A stretch of 64,000 nt of DNA from Bacteroidota bacterium (GCA_013288485.1 JABDBW010000003.1:1-64000), one strand, 5' to 3'. Shown: positions 1 to 8,761, counted from the first letter of the stretch. Numbers and translations are program-made. The notes: generated by a model from the sequence alone, not told the origin.

Positions 1-430
1 CCTTAAAGCTATTTAATAACTTAATCAAGAGTGACTTATCTATGACTGTACTTTTGTCTATTTCTTTTAATGATGTTGTAGTTTTAATAATAGTAGTACT
101 TTTCGCTACTACCGCCGTTCCATAGGCTGAAACCATAAACATTTGTACATTCTTGCCACTAATTTGATGCACGTTGACTTTTAACCCGATAATGCAGTTA
201 GCGCCTATTTCAGATGCTTTAGATTGCAAAATTTGGAGTGCGCTATCATTCACAATTTGAAGTTTCTTTTCATAACTGTTAGAACGTCCACCGAATATAT
301 CAGTAAGTCCCGCACTAATATCGCTTAAGAATCCGGCGCCTATTACCACATTTGAAAAGATCGGCTTTAAATAGGTTTCTATATCCCATCCTTGTAATGA
401 TTCAGTTGTCGAAATTAAAATTTTCTTCAT
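1..430 (-). CDS. YbjQ/UPF0145-family protein (3' end outside window)
   Basis: Absent from the ORF track because it runs off the left edge. Read on the minus strand from the ATG at 428-430 it gives an open frame of at least 143 codons beginning MKKILISTTESLQGWDIE and containing GAGFLSDISAGLTDIFGG and IGANCIIGLKVN. These match the YbjQ (UPF0145, putative heavy-metal-binding) fold, small cytosolic proteins of unclear function that usually form pentamers. The family is normally about 105 residues, so this copy has a longer C-terminal tail, Ser/Thr/Lys-rich as far as visible. Function is not inferable beyond the family. Confidence 0.8.
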   Translation of the reverse strand, partial: MKKILISTTESLQGWDIETYLKPIFSNVVIGAGFLSDISAGLTDIFGGRSNSYEKKLQIVNDSALQILQSKASEIGANCIIGLKVNVHQISGKNVQMFMVSAYGTAVVAKSTTIIKTTTSLKEIDKSTVIDKSLLIKLLNSFK

Positions 431-718
431 TTGTAGATATGGTTTAAGTTTAGTAACGCTAATATAAACATCAAATCGAGATTTGAATATCTATTTATAA
501 ATCAATAATTTTTCTGTCCCTCCCCGCTGGCGCAAGTATGCAGCGCAAGCCAAAAGCGCGGTGTACTTGTGCCTATACCAACAAACAGGTAATAATATTG
601 GCACAAGTACGCTTGCCCACTTGCCGCCGCTGCATACTTGCGCCAGCGGTGGTGGTAGGATTTATAATATTGCAAATCCAACTAACTCGTGATTATATTT
701 GACCTGTAATAATTAAAT
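431..718. repeat. Intergenic region with a ~125-bp foldback (inverted repeat)
   Basis: A perfect 21-bp inverted repeat lies at 525-545 and 628-648 (left arm begins CGCTGGCGCAAGTATG). A second nested pair, GTACTTGTGCC at 563-573 and GGCACAAGTAC at 600-610, makes the whole segment a long imperfect hairpin. No ORF is inside. It is GC-rich compared with the flanking AT-rich DNA. It resembles a non-autonomous palindromic repeat (REP/MITE-like); I cannot show other copies in this window. The remaining bases are AT-rich promoter space for the divergent genes on either side. Confidence 0.75.
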
Positions 719-1057
719 ATGGCCTATAACGAACAACTTGCCGATAAAATAAGAGAAGCATTAGCTGACCGTGACTTACCCGACGTAGAAGAAAAGAAAA
801 TGTTTCGCGGAATATGCTTTATGGTAAATGGCAAAATGTGTGTTTGCGCCAGTGGCGATGAAATGCTTTGCCGTATAGGCCCTGCTTATAAAGACGCGCT
901 CGAAAAACCTGGTGTCCGTGGTATGATCCGCAATGGAAAGGCTTTAAAAGATTTTGTATTTGTAAGCGATGAAGCTATGAAAACAAAAACGGAATTTGAT
1001 AATTGGATAGCACAAGCCCTCGCGTTCAATAAATTTGCAAAGGCAACCAAAAAATAA
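719..1057 (+). CDS. TfoX N-terminal domain protein
   Basis: 112-residue protein with the TfoX-N signature: an N-terminal helix (NEQLADKIREAL), then EKKMFRGICFMVNGKMCVCASGD and a LCRIGP strand. Stand-alone TfoX-N proteins of this length are common in Bacteroidota, and their role is uncertain; in gamma-proteobacteria TfoX/Sxy controls competence, but that needs the C-terminal domain, which is missing here. The ATG at 719 directly follows an AT-rich stretch and matches the usual N-terminus (MAYNEQLA). Monocistronic. The family assignment is firm, the function is not. Confidence 0.85.
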   Translation: MAYNEQLADKIREALADRDLPDVEEKKMFRGICFMVNGKMCVCASGDEMLCRIGPAYKDALEKPGVRGMIRNGKALKDFVFVSDEAMKTKTEFDNWIAQALAFNKFAKATKK

Positions 1058-1093
1058 TTTGGATGCTATCACAGAATCTGCGGGGACAGTATG

Positions 1094-1280
1094 TTATTTT
1101 TTAAGTACGAGGCTCAGAAATTCTTCTATGTCAATTACATTGACTTTGGGGAAGTCGATCGACTTTAGAATTTTAAAATGTTGATCATTACTAACAATAA
1201 AATCAGCGGCCCCCACTATAGCAGCATCCGCATACTTCTCGCCTTTGTTGGTGTTGTCACCAACAAAGATTCCTGGAGAA
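1094..1280 (-). pseudogene. C-terminal remnant of a PIN-domain toxin
   Basis: Minus-strand reading ending at the TAA at 1094-1096 gives GEKYADAAIVGAADFIVSND, then QHFKILKSIDFPKVNVIDIEEFLSLVLKK. This is the typical C-terminal half of a PIN-family toxin: a DxxxA helix, an ADFIVSND strand, and a terminal FPKVNVI-x-EEF strand. There is no start codon; the frame hits a stop just upstream, next to the end of the transposase gene, and the catalytic N-terminal half (LDTN motif) is missing. The first codons pass through the palindrome at 1243-1268. I interpret it as a gene truncated by arrival of the neighbouring RAYT element or by later deletion; no N-terminal half is recognisable beyond the element. 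Confidence 0.75.
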
Positions 1281-1284
1281 TAAA

Positions 1285-1812
1285 TTAATCATTAAGATGA
1301 GTTAATAATTCAAATTCATCATACCCGGTTGCATAAAAATTTGCGGAGGAGTATTTATAGTTTTCGGATAAATCTGCTAACTTCCATTTATCCTGCAATG
1401 GGTTATTGTGTATATAATCCAACTTTTGATCAAAAACCGCAGATGTCCATAAGTCAATACTTAATGAATTTCGCTCCCAAAACTGGTATTGCCTGTCTTT
1501 ATCATTTACCAAAAAGTTATTTAGCCTGATGTCAGCAGTATCTGCAAGCCTGAATTTCATTTGTTGTGCCGTGAATTTTAAAAATCGCATTTGTATGTTT
1601 TCCCGCTTAAACCCGTCCTGTATCTGCCAAATTAAATGGATGTGGTTGGGCATTATTACAAAGGCGTATACCACAATACTTTTTTCTTTTTTAAGAAATT
1701 GCAGGCTTTTAATAATAATATCTTTAAATACATCGTCTTTTAGCAAATGCTTCCACTCTAAAATAGTAGCGGTGAAGAATTGTGGATGATAGTCGAAATT
1801 AATTATTGGCAT
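1285..1812 (-). CDS. REP-associated tyrosine transposase (Y1_Tnp, IS200-like)
   Basis: 175 residues. The HUH metal-binding motif is seen as MPNHIHLIW (His57, His59) and the catalytic tyrosine as KLDYIHNNP (about Tyr133), with the FWERNSLSIDL stretch typical of TnpA-REP proteins between them. HUH transposases nick single-stranded DNA at hairpins and form a 5'-phosphotyrosine link. The ORF appears intact, so the enzyme could be active. It lies between REP-like palindromes and beside a PIN-toxin remnant. RAYTs are usually single-copy domesticated genes that spread REP sequences rather than insertion sequences with fixed ends, and no IS ends or target duplications are visible here. Confidence 0.9.
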   Translation of the reverse strand: MPIINFDYHPQFFTATILEWKHLLKDDVFKDIIIKSLQFLKKEKSIVVYAFVIMPNHIHLIWQIQDGFKRENIQMRFLKFTAQQMKFRLADTADIRLNNFLVNDKDRQYQFWERNSLSIDLWTSAVFDQKLDYIHNNPLQDKWKLADLSENYKYSSANFYATGYDEFELLTHLND

Positions 1813-1837
1813 TGTGCTAATTTATAAAATATTGCTG

Positions 1838-1905
1838 CTTGTTGGTGACAACACCAACAAGGGCGGGCAGAAATATTGGTGCTTGTTGGTGACAACACCA
1901 ACAAG
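1838..1905. repeat. Two direct copies of the REP-like palindrome
   Basis: Copies at 1838-1861 and 1882-1905, each 10-bp arms with loop ACAA, followed by the same AAGGGCG flank. They lie just upstream of the transposase start, so they could fold in its 5' leader or serve as transposase binding sites. The inverted partner is at 1243-1268. Confidence 0.85.
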
Positions 1906-2034
1906 GGCGATGACTCACCGCAAAAAACTTCTTCCCCTTATAGTTGTTCCCCTAAAATTTAACCGCTAAAATTGCGTTGTTACATAATTGTTAAACGGCT
2001 ATGATTTTGAGCCATAATTTTACATCTTTGCCGC

Positions 2035-4344
2035 ATGTTCAGACGTATAAAAAACAAATACCTTCGGTACCTCCTCATCTTTATTTACGCCGTAATTATC
2101 TTTTTTTGCTGTATTGAATTAAATTTTTTATGGCTGTTTGGCTATACGCCCGATATGCAGGATATAAAAAACCCAAAATTATCGGTGGGCTCACAAGTGT
2201 ATACGGCCGATGGTAAATTAATTGGCGAATATTACCGGGAGAACCGCTCCCCGGTATCTTATAAAGAGATCTCCCCCAGCCTCGTAAACGCGTTGGTTGC
2301 TACCGAGGATGTTCGTTTTTATAAACATGGCGCGGTTGATTTTTTCTCTTTCTTTACCAGCATTCTTTCAACCGCCAAAGGCGACAAGCGGGGCGGCAGT
2401 ACCATTACCCAGCAACTGGCGAAAAACCTGTATGAAACCCGTAAACGAACTTCGCAGGGCTTATTAAAGCATGTCCCGGTAATCCGCACATTGGTTTTTA
2501 AATGTAAAGAATGGCTAACCGCCTATAAACTGGAACATGTTTACAACAAGCAGGAAATACTTACCTTATACCTGAATACGGTTCCGTTTGGGAATAATTC
2601 GTTCGGTATAAAAACCGCTACTTTAAAGTTTTTTAATAAAACGCCCGATGCGGTTAATCCTGCCGAAGCGGCCACATTAATAGGTATGCTTAAAGCTACT
2701 TCAACTTATAATCCTATTAATAATCCCGATAAGTCTTTAGACCGCCGGAACACGGTATTGAGCCAAATGGAAAAATACAACTATTTAAGTGCGGCCGATT
2801 ATAATACCTATACTAAAATGCCCATCGGCCTCAATTTAAGTTATGTAGAGGACGATTCGCATGGCGACTCGTATATCCGCGAGGCTGTTGAACGCTGGCT
2901 GAAAAAATGGTGCCATGAAAATGATTATAACCTGTATGAAGACGGTTTGAAAATATATACCACCATTGATTCGCGCCTGCAGCAATATGCCGAAGAGGCC
3001 GTGGCTGAAAAAATGAAGATGCTTCAAAAACGTTTTGACGGTATTTGGGGCAAAACAAACCCCTGGCGCGACTCGAAAGGCAAGGAGATAAAGGATTTTT
3101 TACCCAAAGCCGAACAGCATTTGCCCATCTATAAGTTACTGGTAGCCAAATATCATGGCGACATTAACCAAATAAACCAATACTTTGAAAAACCTAAACG
3201 CATGACGGTGTTTACCTGGAACGGCGAAAAGGATACAACATTTTCGAGCGCGGATTCTATAAAATATTATACCCGCATTTTAAATACCGGCATGATGACC
3301 ATTGAACCATCCACCGGGAAAATAAAGGTTTGGGTAGGTGGCATTAATCATAAATATTTTAATTACGACCACGTAAATCAATCAAAACGACAAGCCGGTT
3401 CAACTTTTAAACCCTTTGCCTATTTAACCGCGCTGGATAACGGGTATTCTCCCTGCGATACTTTTATTGACAAGCCGGTATCTATCAAATATAATGATGG
3501 CGGTAAAGACCAGGTTTGGGCGCCAAACAATGCCGATTTTAAGTTCACGTACCAGAAAATGTCATTACGGTGGGCTATGGGGAAATCGGTAAATTCTATC
3601 ACCGCGCAGGTAACCGAGAAAGTTGGGTGGGATAAAATTGTTGATTACGCGCATAAGTGCGGTATTGAGAGTCCGTTAAAATCAGTTCCATCGGTTTCAT
3701 TGGGTTCTAATGATGTGTCGGTGTATGAAATGGTACGCGCCTACAGCACCTTTCTGAACAAAGGTGAACGGGTGGACCCGTTGCTGGTAACAAAAATAAC
3801 CGACCAGAACGGCAATATATTACAGGAGTTTGCCTTAAAAACCGAAAGGGTAATAAGCGAAGAGGTAGCATGGCTAATGTTGTACATGTTCAGGGGTGGA
3901 ATGGAAGAACCGGACGGTACATCGCTGGCTTTATGGGAATACCCCGGCCTGTGGAAAAAAGAGAACCAGATAGGCGGTAAAACAGGTACATCATCTGATT
4001 ATGTTGATGGGTGGTACATGGGTATTACCAAGGACCTGGTAACCGGTATATGGGTAGGCGCCGATGACCGCAGCGTACATTTCACAACATCCGAAAGCGG
4101 CGAGGGTTCGCATACCGCCCTGCCTATTTTTGGCAGTTTTATGCAAAGGGTTTATGCCGATCCGGAATCAGGCTATACTTATGGACTTTTCCCGAAACCG
4201 TGGACAACCATAACGAAAAACTACGATTGCCCTTCGCCAAGGCTCAAGGTTGATACGACTGCGACAGATAGCCTGGATATGCCGGCAGATACTTCCCGGG
4301 GAGAGCCGCTCCCTGAATTAAAACAAGCCGGTATTAACCAATAG
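2035..4344 (+). CDS. Class A penicillin-binding protein (PBP1A type)
   Basis: 769-residue bifunctional peptidoglycan synthase. It has an N-terminal membrane anchor (residues about 8-30), then a GT51 glycosyltransferase domain with EDVRFYKHGAVDF and GGSTITQQLAKN, which polymerises lipid II. The transpeptidase domain follows with the active-site SxxK as GSTFKP (about residue 455), SxN as KSVNS, and KTG as GGKTGTSSD (about 650), which crosslinks stem peptides in the periplasm. Length and motif order are standard and all catalytic motifs are intact. The ATG at 2035 lies a few bases after a ACATCTTTG stretch resembling the Bacteroidota -7 box. Monocistronic or loosely coupled to the next gene (62-bp gap). 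Confidence 0.95.
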   Translation: MFRRIKNKYLRYLLIFIYAVIIFFCCIELNFLWLFGYTPDMQDIKNPKLSVGSQVYTADGKLIGEYYRENRSPVSYKEISPSLVNALVATEDVRFYKHGAVDFFSFFTSILSTAKGDKRGGSTITQQLAKNLYETRKRTSQGLLKHVPVIRTLVFKCKEWLTAYKLEHVYNKQEILTLYLNTVPFGNNSFGIKTATLKFFNKTPDAVNPAEAATLIGMLKATSTYNPINNPDKSLDRRNTVLSQMEKYNYLSAADYNTYTKMPIGLNLSYVEDDSHGDSYIREAVERWLKKWCHENDYNLYEDGLKIYTTIDSRLQQYAEEAVAEKMKMLQKRFDGIWGKTNPWRDSKGKEIKDFLPKAEQHLPIYKLLVAKYHGDINQINQYFEKPKRMTVFTWNGEKDTTFSSADSIKYYTRILNTGMMTIEPSTGKIKVWVGGINHKYFNYDHVNQSKRQAGSTFKPFAYLTALDNGYSPCDTFIDKPVSIKYNDGGKDQVWAPNNADFKFTYQKMSLRWAMGKSVNSITAQVTEKVGWDKIVDYAHKCGIESPLKSVPSVSLGSNDVSVYEMVRAYSTFLNKGERVDPLLVTKITDQNGNILQEFALKTERVISEEVAWLMLYMFRGGMEEPDGTSLALWEYPGLWKKENQIGGKTGTSSDYVDGWYMGITKDLVTGIWVGADDRSVHFTTSESGEGSHTALPIFGSFMQRVYADPESGYTYGLFPKPWTTITKNYDCPSPRLKVDTTATDSLDMPADTSRGEPLPELKQAGINQ

Positions 4345-4405
4345 CAAATATTAAACTTTTTATACTGATGCATTTATTTAAATTAGCGGTGACATATTTT
4401 AATTT

Positions 4406-7400
4406 ATGGATAAAAACTACCCCCTTATAAATAAAACGAAAAAGTATTTATTGATCTTAATTTGTTTTGCGGGCCTGGTATTTTCAAGCCCTGCAGCACA
4501 GGCTCAATACTTCGGGCAAAATAAGGTTCGTTATAAAAATTTAAAGTTCCAGGTTTACCGTACCCCCCACTTCGAGATATACTATTATTTAAAAAATGAT
4601 AGTATGATCAAACGTTTTGCGCAGGAAAGTGAATTATGGTACACGCTGCACCAACAGGTTTTCAGGGATACGTTCAGAACGCCTAATCCTATTATTCTGT
4701 ATGCTAACCATCCCGATTTTCAACAAACTACGGCTATTGACGGGGAGATAGATGTGGGCACAGGCGGTGTTACCGAAGGTTTAAAAAACAGGGTGGTTAT
4801 GCCTGTTATGGAAAACAACGAAATGACGAGGCACGTTATCGGCCACGAGCTGGTACATGCTTTTCAGTATCATTTGCTGTTGGGTAAGGAAGATGTAAAT
4901 TATGAAAACATAAATAATTTGCCCTTGTGGATGATAGAGGGCATGGCCGAGTACCTTTCCCTGGGTAAAAGAGATTCGTACACGGCAATGTGGATACGGG
5001 ATGCCTATTTAAACCACGACATACCAACAGTAAGGGACCTTACCGAAAGCACCAAGTATTTCCCTTACCGCTACGGCGAAGCGTTCTGGAGTTTCATTGG
5101 GTCGACGTATGGAGATACAATAATTACGCCCTTTTTTAAAAACACGGCTCGTTTTGGTTTGAATTATGGCATCAGGCGAACCTTTGGATATGATGATAAA
5201 ACACTATCCAAACTTTGGAAAAACGCTATAGAAGCCACCTATAAACCTTATTTAAAAGATACTGTACAAAAACCTGTAGGCCAGTTAATTATAAGTGATA
5301 AAAACTCGGGCAAGATGAACATTGCCCCCGCTATAAGCCCTGATGGCAAGTACCTTGCATTTTTATCGGAAAAAAACCTGTTTACTATTGATCTTTTCCT
5401 CGCTGATGCAAAAACCGGGGCGATCATAAAAAAACTCACCAGCAAGGTATCAAATACACACATTGATGAGTTCAATTTTATAGAATCAGCCGGTACCTGG
5501 TCGCCTGATGGTAAAAAGTTTGCCTTTAGCGTATTTAACAAGGGGAGAAATCGTATGCTGGTTGTTGAGGTGCCAAGCGGGCGCGTATTGGAAGATATTT
5601 CAATGGGCAAGGCCGAACAGTTTAGTAACCTGTCATGGTCGCCTAAAGGAGATGAGATGGTTTTCCAGGGATTAGCTGAAGGGCAGAGTGATCTGTATCT
5701 GTATAATTTTAAATCAAAAAAGATCACACAACTAACCAATGATAAGTATTCAGATAATCAGCCAAGTTTTTCAAGAGATGGCAAAAAAATTGTTTTCGCC
5801 AGTGACCGGACTACTTATGATCAGTCTCTTTCGCAGGATATAACTTTCAATTTGGCGGAATATGACCTTGCTACAGGGAAGGTCAGGGATATTAAATTAT
5901 TTAACGGCGCAAATAATTTAAACCCGCAATATTCGTCGGACGATACACAGATATACTTTTTATCAAACCGCGACGGTTTCCGCAATATGTACCGCTACAC
6001 CATAAGTACCGGTAAGGTAGAACAAATGACCGATCTGTTCACCGGCATTTGCGGAATAACAGAGTTTTCTCCGGCATTAAGCCTGTCGGCAAATAATGAC
6101 ATTGTTTACTCCTATTACCGCTCGCAAAAATATTCCATTTACAATGCCAAAGCATCAGACTTTGCAGCTAAACCCGTTGATGGAAATGATATTAATTTTG
6201 ACGCTGCCATGCTTCCGCCCGCCCGCGCTGTGGGTGTCGATCTGATCAACTCAAACCTTAACAATTACCTGGCTTATCAAAAAATGGCTGTTGATTCTAT
6301 AAAAGATCAGCCATATAAACCAAAATTTAAACTGGATTATTTGGCCAGCAGCGGTATTGGTGCGTCGGTAAGTTCATTTGGTACCGGGTTGGCAAGCGGC
6401 GTTCAGGGTGTTTTTAGCGATATTTTGGGGCGAAATCAAATTTACGTGGGCGCTGCCATAAATGGGGAGATATATGATTTTGGCGCCCAGGCTATATATA
6501 TTAACCAGGAAGGCCGCTGGAACATTGGCGGCGGCATATCACATATCCCCTACCAGTTTGCTAATTATAATGTGGTAAATACCACTTATCCGGTAAACGG
6601 GAAAAATATACCGGCCACCGAAGAACGATATGATATTATCCGTATTTTCCAGGACCAGGTATCTTTGTTTACCTCCTATCCTATTGCAAAAACAAGCCGG
6701 GTTGAATTTGGCGGCGGCGCTTCGCAATACTATTACAGGGTTGACCGTTACAGCACTTTTTACGATACAACGGGTAATATAATAGATTATCAAAAAAATC
6801 ATATATCAAATTCAGCTTATAATGCCGACCCATTAAACGGCGGCGCGCTTTTAAATCCGTTTACTGTTTTCCAGGTAAATACGGCATTGGTTGGTGATAA
6901 CTCATTTTTCGGTGTAGCTTCCCCCCTTAACGGGTTCCGCTACCGGCTGGAAGCTGAGTACGATTTTGGTACCTACAAGTTTTTTGCACCTACTATCGAT
7001 CTGCGCAAATATGTGCGCGTTGCGCCGGTAACCTTTGCCGCCCGGCTATATGGTTATGGCCGTTTCGGTAATTCAAACGGGTTATATCCTTTATATGTTG
7101 GGTATCCTTTTTTAATACGGGGGTATGAAGCACAAACATTTTATAATGGCAATGGCAAACCAAGCAATGGGTTTACTATTGATCAACTATCCGGTACCCG
7201 TACTGCAGTAGCTAATTTTGAAGTACGTTTACCATTTACGGGCCCTGAAAGGCTTTCGGAGATTAAATCAAAATTCTTTTTCTCAGAGCTTAATTTCTTT
7301 TTTGATGCAGGTTTAGCATGGAATGCCGGTAACCAGGTAAAATTCCAGATGACGCCCGACAAGATAGGCACGGATGCAGCCGGCAACGCTGTTTATAATA

Positions 7401-7552
7401 CCAATGAGCGTGTTCCGGCGTTGAGCAGCGGTATATCATTACGGGTAAATGTTTTTGGTTATTTTGTATTAGAGCCTTACCTGGCTGTACCATTTAACCG
7501 TAACGACGTTGATAAACCGGTATTTGGCTTAGGGTTTACACCCGGATGGTAG
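4406..7552 (+). CDS. Secreted metalloprotease-like / TolB-propeller / BamA-type barrel protein
   Basis: 1048 residues with a signal peptide ending near QAQ (about residue 34). N-terminal part: a gluzincin-like zinc site, HELVHAFQ with a downstream Glu in EGMAEYLS. Middle: repeated PD40/TolB-like blades (ISPDGKYLAFLSE, WSPDGKKFAFS, WSPKGDEMVFQG, FSRDGKKIVFASD). C-terminal about 400 residues: beta-strand-rich with FEVRLPFTGPE and a terminal aromatic strand, resembling the D15/BamA surface-antigen barrel. Proteins of this architecture are frequent in Bacteroidota and unnamed; an outer-membrane-anchored peptidase is the best reading. Substrate unknown. Confidence 0.8.
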   Translation: MDKNYPLINKTKKYLLILICFAGLVFSSPAAQAQYFGQNKVRYKNLKFQVYRTPHFEIYYYLKNDSMIKRFAQESELWYTLHQQVFRDTFRTPNPIILYANHPDFQQTTAIDGEIDVGTGGVTEGLKNRVVMPVMENNEMTRHVIGHELVHAFQYHLLLGKEDVNYENINNLPLWMIEGMAEYLSLGKRDSYTAMWIRDAYLNHDIPTVRDLTESTKYFPYRYGEAFWSFIGSTYGDTIITPFFKNTARFGLNYGIRRTFGYDDKTLSKLWKNAIEATYKPYLKDTVQKPVGQLIISDKNSGKMNIAPAISPDGKYLAFLSEKNLFTIDLFLADAKTGAIIKKLTSKVSNTHIDEFNFIESAGTWSPDGKKFAFSVFNKGRNRMLVVEVPSGRVLEDISMGKAEQFSNLSWSPKGDEMVFQGLAEGQSDLYLYNFKSKKITQLTNDKYSDNQPSFSRDGKKIVFASDRTTYDQSLSQDITFNLAEYDLATGKVRDIKLFNGANNLNPQYSSDDTQIYFLSNRDGFRNMYRYTISTGKVEQMTDLFTGICGITEFSPALSLSANNDIVYSYYRSQKYSIYNAKASDFAAKPVDGNDINFDAAMLPPARAVGVDLINSNLNNYLAYQKMAVDSIKDQPYKPKFKLDYLASSGIGASVSSFGTGLASGVQGVFSDILGRNQIYVGAAINGEIYDFGAQAIYINQEGRWNIGGGISHIPYQFANYNVVNTTYPVNGKNIPATEERYDIIRIFQDQVSLFTSYPIAKTSRVEFGGGASQYYYRVDRYSTFYDTTGNIIDYQKNHISNSAYNADPLNGGALLNPFTVFQVNTALVGDNSFFGVASPLNGFRYRLEAEYDFGTYKFFAPTIDLRKYVRVAPVTFAARLYGYGRFGNSNGLYPLYVGYPFLIRGYEAQTFYNGNGKPSNGFTIDQLSGTRTAVANFEVRLPFTGPERLSEIKSKFFFSELNFFFDAGLAWNAGNQVKFQMTPDKIGTDAAGNAVYNTNERVPALSSGISLRVNVFGYFVLEPYLAVPFNRNDVDKPVFGLGFTPGW

Positions 7553-7570
7553 TTAAAGCGCTTAAACATA

Positions 7571-7590
7571 ATAACCGTTTTGGGGTTATG
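7571..7590. terminator. Weak hairpin between two plus-strand genes
   Basis: ATAACC and GGTTAT arms around a T-rich loop follow the stop codon at 7552. There is no clear T-tract, so it is weak as an intrinsic terminator. Confidence 0.35.
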
Positions 7591-7603
7591 TAATTATTTA
7601 ATC

Positions 7604-8227
7604 ATGAGAAAAACTGTCTTTATTGTTTGCATTATTTTAAACCCCTGCCTATTATTTGCCCAAACCCCTGCTCTAAAAACACCCGATCCGACAGTTGCCG
7701 TAGCACAGCCAGCCAAACCATCAAAATCATCCTTGAAAATAATAGCAGGCACAAATATGCTGGCAGCAAATGATATTGTTACCAACCTTTCCCGCTCAAA
7801 AGAACTGAGTACATTTTATCGGATCGTAGAGGCTGCAGGGCTGAATGAAACGTTTAACAGTAAAGGGCCTATTACCGTTTTTGTACCCAACGACCAGGCA
7901 TTTGCAAACCTTCCACCGGGCAAATTAGACACTTTGTTAAAAACGGAACATAAATATGACCTGATCGCATTAATTACCTATCATGTTCTTCCCGGAAAAA
8001 TTACAGCAAAGGAGATTGGCAGACAAATTAATTCAAATAAGGGACAAGCAACTTTTATTACACTTACGGGCAGTAAACTAACCGCTAAACTTAACGCTGA
8101 CCGGAATATTATTTTAATTGATGAAAATGGCGGCCAAAGTGTTATCAGCCGGTTTGATATTAGTCAGAACAATGGTTTGATAGATATTATTGCGTCGGTG
8201 TTGGTTCCTAAATTTAAAAACCTGTAA
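7604..8227 (+). CDS. Secreted fasciclin (FAS1) domain protein
   Basis: The ORF track starts at a TTG (7580); the ATG at 7604 gives MRKTVFIVCIILNPCLLFAQ, a clean signal peptide, and 207 residues. A single FAS1 domain spans about residues 50-205, with the H1/H2 motifs GPITVFVPNDQAF and YHVLPGKITA and the terminal DIIASVLVP strand. FAS1 proteins are periplasmic or surface adhesion-type proteins; no ligand can be named. A Pro/Lys-rich spacer precedes the domain. Stand-alone gene between the large barrel protein and msrB. Confidence 0.9.
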   Translation: MRKTVFIVCIILNPCLLFAQTPALKTPDPTVAVAQPAKPSKSSLKIIAGTNMLAANDIVTNLSRSKELSTFYRIVEAAGLNETFNSKGPITVFVPNDQAFANLPPGKLDTLLKTEHKYDLIALITYHVLPGKITAKEIGRQINSNKGQATFITLTGSKLTAKLNADRNIILIDENGGQSVISRFDISQNNGLIDIIASVLVPKFKNL

Positions 8228-8278
8228 ACAAACCGCGTTAAATACATTTACGTATTTAGTTTAAAAGCAATAATAGAT

Positions 8279-8761
8279 ATGAAAATGAAAAAATTAGTTT
8301 TAGCAATGGTTACCATAGGTATGGTTACAGCATTTGGCTGCCAGAATAGTAATGGGCAGGATAATTCAAAAAGATTAAGCAAACCCGCCGCCGAATGGAA
8401 AAAGCAGCTTACCCCGAACCAATATTATATAATGGTTGAAAGCGGGACCGAGCCGCCTTTTCACAATGCCTACTATAACAACCACGAAAAAGGGGTTTAT
8501 GTGAGTGCCGCCACCGGCGAGGTATTATTCAGTTCGGACGATAAGTACGATAGCGGCACAGGGTGGCCAAGCTTTGTTAAACCGGTTGACCCAAAAAAGA
8601 TAAAAGTAGTTACCGACAATAGCGATGGCATGACCCGCGATGAAGTTATAGAACGAAGCACGGGCCTTCACCTGGGCCATGTTTTTGACGACGGCCCTGC
8701 CGACAGGGGCGGAAAAAGATATTGCATGAATTCGGGCGCGCTTAAATTCATTAAAAAATAG
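8279..8761 (+). CDS. msrB: Lipoprotein peptide-methionine (R)-S-oxide reductase, zinc-less
   Basis: 160 residues. The N-terminus has a lipobox (AFGC, Cys21), so it is probably a membrane-anchored periplasmic protein. The MsrB core is complete: SGTEPPF, KYDSGTGWPSF, GLHLGHVFDDGP and the catalytic Cys in RYCMNS. It reduces methionine-R-sulfoxide in proteins. Oddity: both zinc CxxC motifs of classical MsrB are gone (YVSAATG and VIERSTG replace them), and the GCGWPSF resolving cysteine of the Neisseria type is Thr. Only two cysteines exist in the whole protein, so regeneration probably needs an external thiol reductant. Convergent 11-bp overlap with the next gene. Confidence 0.93.
   Translation: MKMKKLVLAMVTIGMVTAFGCQNSNGQDNSKRLSKPAAEWKKQLTPNQYYIMVESGTEPPFHNAYYNNHEKGVYVSAATGEVLFSSDDKYDSGTGWPSFVKPVDPKKIKVVTDNSDGMTRDEVIERSTGLHLGHVFDDGPADRGGKRYCMNSGALKFIKK

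Larger units (their letters stand above)
1243..1905 (-). mobile_element. RAYT module: Y1 transposase bracketed by three REP-like palindromes
   Basis: A Y1/HUH transposase gene is bracketed by palindromes at 1243-1268, 1838-1861 and 1882-1905. Each has arms TTGTTGGTG / CACCAACAA around a 4-nt loop (TTGT on one strand, ACAA on the other). The left copy is in the opposite orientation to the two right copies, and all carry the same short flank, CGCC(T/C), on the side that precedes the TTGT-loop strand. This is the arrangement of REP/inverted-REP pairs around REP-associated tyrosine transposases, where the transposase recognises the hairpin plus a conserved short 5' guide sequence. Confidence 0.8.

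Noticed and set aside
1906-2034. N-terminal half of the PIN toxin on the far side of the RAYT
   Set aside because: No PIN motif (LDTN etc.) reads in any minus frame; this stretch is promoter DNA for the PBP gene.
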